This document shows positions 51,414-55,000 of a stretch of DNA of 55,000 nt, piece by piece. Position 1 is the stretch's first letter; each line of letters starts with the position of its first letter. The notes under the pieces are model-generated. The model worked only from the letters and a program-made list of their open reading frames with translations. It was not told the origin of the DNA and searched no databases. The DNA comes from Chrysomallon squamiferum (Eukaryota; Mollusca; Gastropoda; Neomphalida; Peltospiridae), in NCBI GenBank assembly GCA_012295275.1, contig CM022666.1, forward strand, positions 15,365,940-15,420,939, read 5' to 3'. Made by a program: the position numbers and the translations under genes.

Positions 51414-51608
51414 ATCAAACCAAAACGGAGACTCTGTCAGTACTGAAAGCACTTTTGTAATGATATTAATGTCGTCTCGCTGAAGTTCAGTGATATTTCG
51501 ATCAAAAGGATGGCTAGTTGAAAGCTCAGTGCATGTTTCTGTTGTCGCTACTTTCAAAATTAAAGAACATCTGCGTTCTTTTATCAGTCTGTGAGTCTGT
51601 GGCGTCAT
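51174..51608 (-). other. Unique open stretch MTPQT..., then AAC/AAT repeat; coding status uncertain
   Basis: From an ATG at 51608 the minus strand is open for about 66 non-repetitive residues (MTPQTHRLIKERRCS at the start, ESPFWFDK at the end), then enters (AAC)n/(AAT)n at about 51413. The first 15 codons are nearly identical to a plus-strand ATG frame at 54940. Because the similarity extends over about 100 bp of upstream DNA, a repeat element is at least as likely as a gene. Confidence 0.3.
51285..51410. repeat. GTT/ATT trinucleotide mosaic
   Basis: GTT blocks flank ATT and ACT-type units, complementary to the AAC/AAT compound arrays seen elsewhere. Confidence 0.94.
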
Positions 51609-51715
51609 ATCCGGTAGAATATAAAAAAATTGGATCGCATTTATTGAAACGAAAGGTGAATGTTGACCAAAATTATTAGCTTTAACAAATGTTGTTCTTT
51701 GAAAATTAATGTTAT
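51550..51715 (-). repeat. Dispersed 150-bp repeat family, copy A
   Basis: On the minus strand this includes CATTAATTTTCAAAGAACAA, TTTTGGTCAACATTC, GTTTCAATAAATGCGATCCA, CTACCGGATATGACGCCACA and GACTGATAAAAGAACGCAGA. The same words occur in order on the plus strand at 54830-54990. Similarity stops right after the GTTCT that follows. Confidence 0.8.
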
Positions 51716-53179
51716 TAAAAAAAAAAAAAAAAAAAAAAAAAATCTTCTTATCTTATCTTAGGTACAATCATCAAACTACTGTTGCTGCAATTATTATTAT
51801 TATTATTATTATTAAGTTGTTTATTATTATTAGTGGTATTTCATATTACTAGTGTTTGTTGTTGCTATTACATCTAGTAGTGGTGCATATCATCCACTGG
51901 GGGTTGTGGTTGTAGTAGTAGCTGTAGTTGTCATGGTGGTTGTTGTATTAGTATAAAATAAAAATAAAAAAAAGATTATGATTAATTTTAGTGATACATT
52001 ATCAAAGATAGTACATTTAGTATATTTAGAACTAGAAATTCTATTAGTACTCGTATTGCAATAGTATCAGCAGTATCAATATTTATACATCGCTTTGTCA
52101 TAGCTGCTCTGTTGCAATGGGGCTACGACTCTGCACAAAACTAAGCCGTAATGAAATTAATTTTTAATCGTTAAAGTCGATAAACGACAACAAGAAGAAA
52201 ATAACCACATTTTTCACAAACAGGGCGATCGCAGTCGAACGTCTAAGAATCAGAAACTCGTGACACGGTGCTGAAATTGCACCAGAAGTAAAATTATGGC
52301 AGGGACATTAACCTGCTAGCTAGTGATTTGTATGTTACGCGTAAAAGAAAACAAAACAGTGTGTTTATTCCTTGCAGTCGTGGTAGTTGATGTTGTTGGG
52401 AACCAGCCGGGGGGTATTTTACTGGATCTCCTTCGTCGACAACACAAAGAAACAGGAAGCATTAACGATACCGATCTTTGCTTTGAACATAAATCGAAAC
52501 CAGCAAGTTATACTCTTCTGAAACATCAGGACCTCGATCTCAATCGCCTACTGCTTCAAATCGGCCCGACGTCACCCAAATCGATAACTTCTTTCCTGAC
52601 GCTTCCGTCATTGACAAAATGGCAGCGGAAGTGAAACTTCGACAGCCGGCACAAACCTAATCGGATTTGTTGTGGTTCGATATCTTTCGCAGCCTCGTGA
52701 AAAAAGCGGAGACCTGTCGACTTCGGTAGAAGTACTGAGGGAAAGTTAATCCGACGGGTTTCCTGATTAAAAGTGTTTTTCTACTCCTGACGTTTATAAT
52801 AATAACGATATCCCATCGGTCCTTGGTTGAGTTCAAACGTCGACGATTTTCTGCATCTATAGCTGGCGCATTTATTAAAAGTCCTTTGCTGCTAACGGAA
52901 AAACAAAAAAAGTGTCGGTTCTAGGATTTTTCACCTCACCTCATCTACAGCAGTCACCTCTTCATGTTTTCTCTTAATTTTTTATTTATTTCTTCTTTCT
53001 AAATAAAAATAGAGAGGCAGAGACAAAGATGGAGAGAAAGAGGTATAGAGAGAGAGGTAGATAAAGAAAGGAAGTTATATATATATATATATATATATAT
53101 GTCTAATTGTGTGTGCGTGCGTGTGTATATAAATATGTGGATGATGTGCAAACACAAAGATGGACAGAAATATATTATA

Positions 53180-53294
<115 letters not shown>

Positions 53295-53684
53295 TATATC
53301 GCATTATCGCATTGTAAAGCTGTGTTATTTACAAAGACTAGGCAAACACACACTCATTTAAAACACAGCAGTTACTCAGTTCATTTCAGCGTTCTGCCAC
53401 TGCCTCATTTTAAGTATAGTCCTTGCAGACGTGTGTTAATTGTGTCGTGCATGTGACAAGCACATTGTGGATGTTTCCTCTGTGATTGGCGAAACTGAAG
53501 ATAATAATGTGTTGTCACGATTACAATCGTCAGGAAGCAAACTAACGTGAAATGTTCTTCCTTAAGGCTTGTTAACACAGTACAATTAAAGAAAACGATC
53601 TGCTGCTATGGATTACATACATTTAGTAATTTGATATTACTGACAGCAAACCAATGTCAGTGAGTCACTGGTTAGATTTAAAAT

Positions 53685-53731
53685 AATAATAACAACAACA
53701 ATAATAACAATAATAACAACAACAACAACAA

Positions 53732-53763
<32 letters not shown>

Positions 53764-53812
53764 ATCAACAACAACAACAACAACAACAATAATAATAATA
53801 ATAATAATAAAA
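53685..53812. repeat. AAC/AAT/ACT mosaic
   Basis: AAC and AAT units, a 33-bp ACT run, then AAC and AAT again. Confidence 0.93.
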
Positions 53813-53949
53813 ATAAAAAAAAAAAATTGTTTTCATGTGTGTTTAAAAGATTCATTCATTAATTGACGTCACATTATAATTTATGTCAAAGCTAAAAATG
53901 TATTAATCAATCAATCAATTAATTAATTAATTAATTTATTTATTTTCAG

Positions 53950-54277
53950 ATTTGCAAAAATCAGCGCATTTAAAGTTCACAAAATGTTTCACGGAAACGC
54001 CAGGATAATTTTGTCAGTGACCCTTCTGCACTCGTATGTGCTGTCGTCTGCTGTCCCCTTCCAGAACTTGAAAAAAAAGTCCTCGGCGGACGCGTCCCAG
54101 GTGGACAGCTTCCTTGATGATTTCAACCCAGCGCTTGATTATTACAAACAGTTCCTGGTGCAGGAAGCCGAGAGTGATTTCGGAGGAACGGACGACAAGA
54201 CGAGAAAAGAAGCGGCGAAAACTGGCGCGAACCTAAATTCGAACCAGTTTATCGCTGACTGGCCGAAAACACCCCTG
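53950..54277 (+). CDS. Secreted or membrane protein of unknown family, first coding exon
   Basis: The exon opens after the acceptor TTTATTTATTTTCAG (53949), has 34 nt of 5'UTR, an ATG at 53984 and 98 codons to the donor CCCCTG|GTTTGT at 54277/54278 (phase 0). The first 24 residues form a signal peptide (IILSVTLLHSYVLSSA) with likely cleavage before VPFQ. The mature part is hydrophilic and acidic, with KKKSSADASQVDSFLDDF, NPALDYYKQFLVQEAESDF and GANLNSNQFIADWPKTPL; there are no cysteines. GC content and codon use contrast with the AT-rich flanks. It could be the pro-region of a secreted factor or hormone, but no family was recognised. The following exon is not in the window as far as I can tell. 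Confidence 0.7.
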
Positions 54278-54763
54278 GTTTGTAGTCTTTCTTTCTTTCT
54301 TTCTTTCTTTTTCTTTCCTTTCTTTCTTTCTTTTATTTATTTTAATGAAAGTAGAAATGTAATTTCTCGGTCTCAGTTTGGAGTTTGGGTATGAGGCAGA
54401 GAAATAGGGAAATAAAAGACAAACAAACAAATAGAATATAGACAGCAACTCTGATATACAGATAGAAATACAGATATACAGAGAGATAATATATATATAT
54501 ATATATTGGTAGATAGATGTAGATAGATGGAAAAATATATAGATATAGATAGATGGATAGAGACAGACGGAGAGATAGAGAGAAACAGATAGAGACAGAA
54601 AGATAGATAAATACACATAGATAAATAAATATGGAAAGATAGATAGAAATAGACAGACGGATAGAGAAAACTAGGAACATAGATGCATAGGTACATAGAT
54701 TAAGAAATAGATAGATATTTAGATATATAAACAAATCACAATCTTAATATTATTATTAATTCA

Positions 54764-54811
<48 letters not shown>

Positions 54812-54829
54812 TATATATATTTTTTTTGA
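54278..54829. repeat. Intronic TTTC, AGAT and ATT repeats
   Basis: TTTC units immediately follow the donor (54286-54333), then degenerate AGAT/ACAG units at about 54430-54720 and (ATT)n at 54769-54811. The Tyr/Ser-rich minus-strand frames are repeat translations. Confidence 0.9.
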
Positions 54830-55000
54830 ATGTCATTAATTTTTAAAAAACAACATTTGAAAAAAACTAATATTTTTGGTCAACATTCCCGTTTCGTTTC
54901 AACAATTGCGATCCAAATTTTTTATATCCTCTACCGGATATGACGCCACAGACTCGCAGACTGATAAAAGAACGCAGACGTTCTAACGACGTCTTTAAAT
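54830..55000 (+). repeat. Dispersed 150-bp repeat family, copy B
   Basis: This is the plus-strand counterpart of copy A at 51550-51715, in head-to-head orientation. It shares CAACATTTG, TTTTTGGTCAACATTC, CGTTTCGTTTCAA, GCGATCCAA, CTACCGGATATGACGCCACA and GACTGATAAAAGAACGCAGA. An ATG at 54940 opens MTPQTRRLIKERRRSNDVFK and is still open at the window end. Confidence 0.8.

Noticed and set aside
52323-52634. 103-residue plus-strand frame containing NQPGGILLDLLRRQHKETGS
   Set aside because: It begins at a GTG rather than an ATG in the available frame, has no acceptor of quality and matches no family I know. It may be a remnant but is not supported.

Overview
This window looks like metazoan genomic DNA, most plausibly from a lophotrochozoan such as a mollusc, although the phylum call is an inference. 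It has GT-AG introns of 0.1 to 5 kb, no operons, very AT-rich intergenic DNA and an extreme load of microsatellites. There are at least sixteen (CT)n/(GA)n arrays, plus many (AAT)n, (AAC)n, (ACT)n, tetranucleotide and homopolymer tracts. Most long open frames here are translations of these arrays (poly-Leu, poly-Ile, Tyr, Asn, Thr, Ser-Leu or Arg-Glu) and are not genes.

One gene can be reconstructed with confidence. A minus-strand gene runs from an ATG at 9843 to beyond the left edge. Eight exons (9843-9789, 4914-4766, 4466-4336, 2896-2761, 2186-2118, 1363-1242, 1117-1036, 532-365) join in phase through canonical splice sites into about 304 residues. The product has a signal peptide followed by the N-terminal half of a DUF885-family protein. 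Its C-terminal half, where the family carries its HExxxGH-type motif, lies outside the window.

The right edge holds one exon of a plus-strand gene (53950-54277). It has an intronic acceptor, a short 5'UTR, an ATG at 53984 and a signal peptide, then 98 codons to a donor; the product is not recognised. A CpG-rich segment at about 33340-33752 ending in a good donor may be a non-coding first exon of this or another plus-strand gene. A weaker possible minus-strand terminal exon (50533-50821) encodes 95 residues of unknown type.

Between about 10 and 53 kb no conserved coding sequence was recognised. This stretch is an archive of repeats: a hAT-like MITE (48443-48702) with short terminal inverted repeats and a near-perfect 8-bp target duplication; two inverted copies of an unnamed element, each with an (ATT)n core (14000-14410 and 25026-25540); a 150-bp family present as a head-to-head pair (51550-51715 and 54830-55000); a 63-bp minisatellite (19781-20170); a 27-bp minisatellite (37600-38060); and two degenerate arrays built around TGACGTCA-like words (10735-10990 and 43021-43310). 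I see no convincing tRNA, rRNA, CRISPR, viral or toxin gene. The features most worth pursuing are the secreted DUF885 gene, the unnamed microsatellite-carrying element and the repeated CRE-like arrays.
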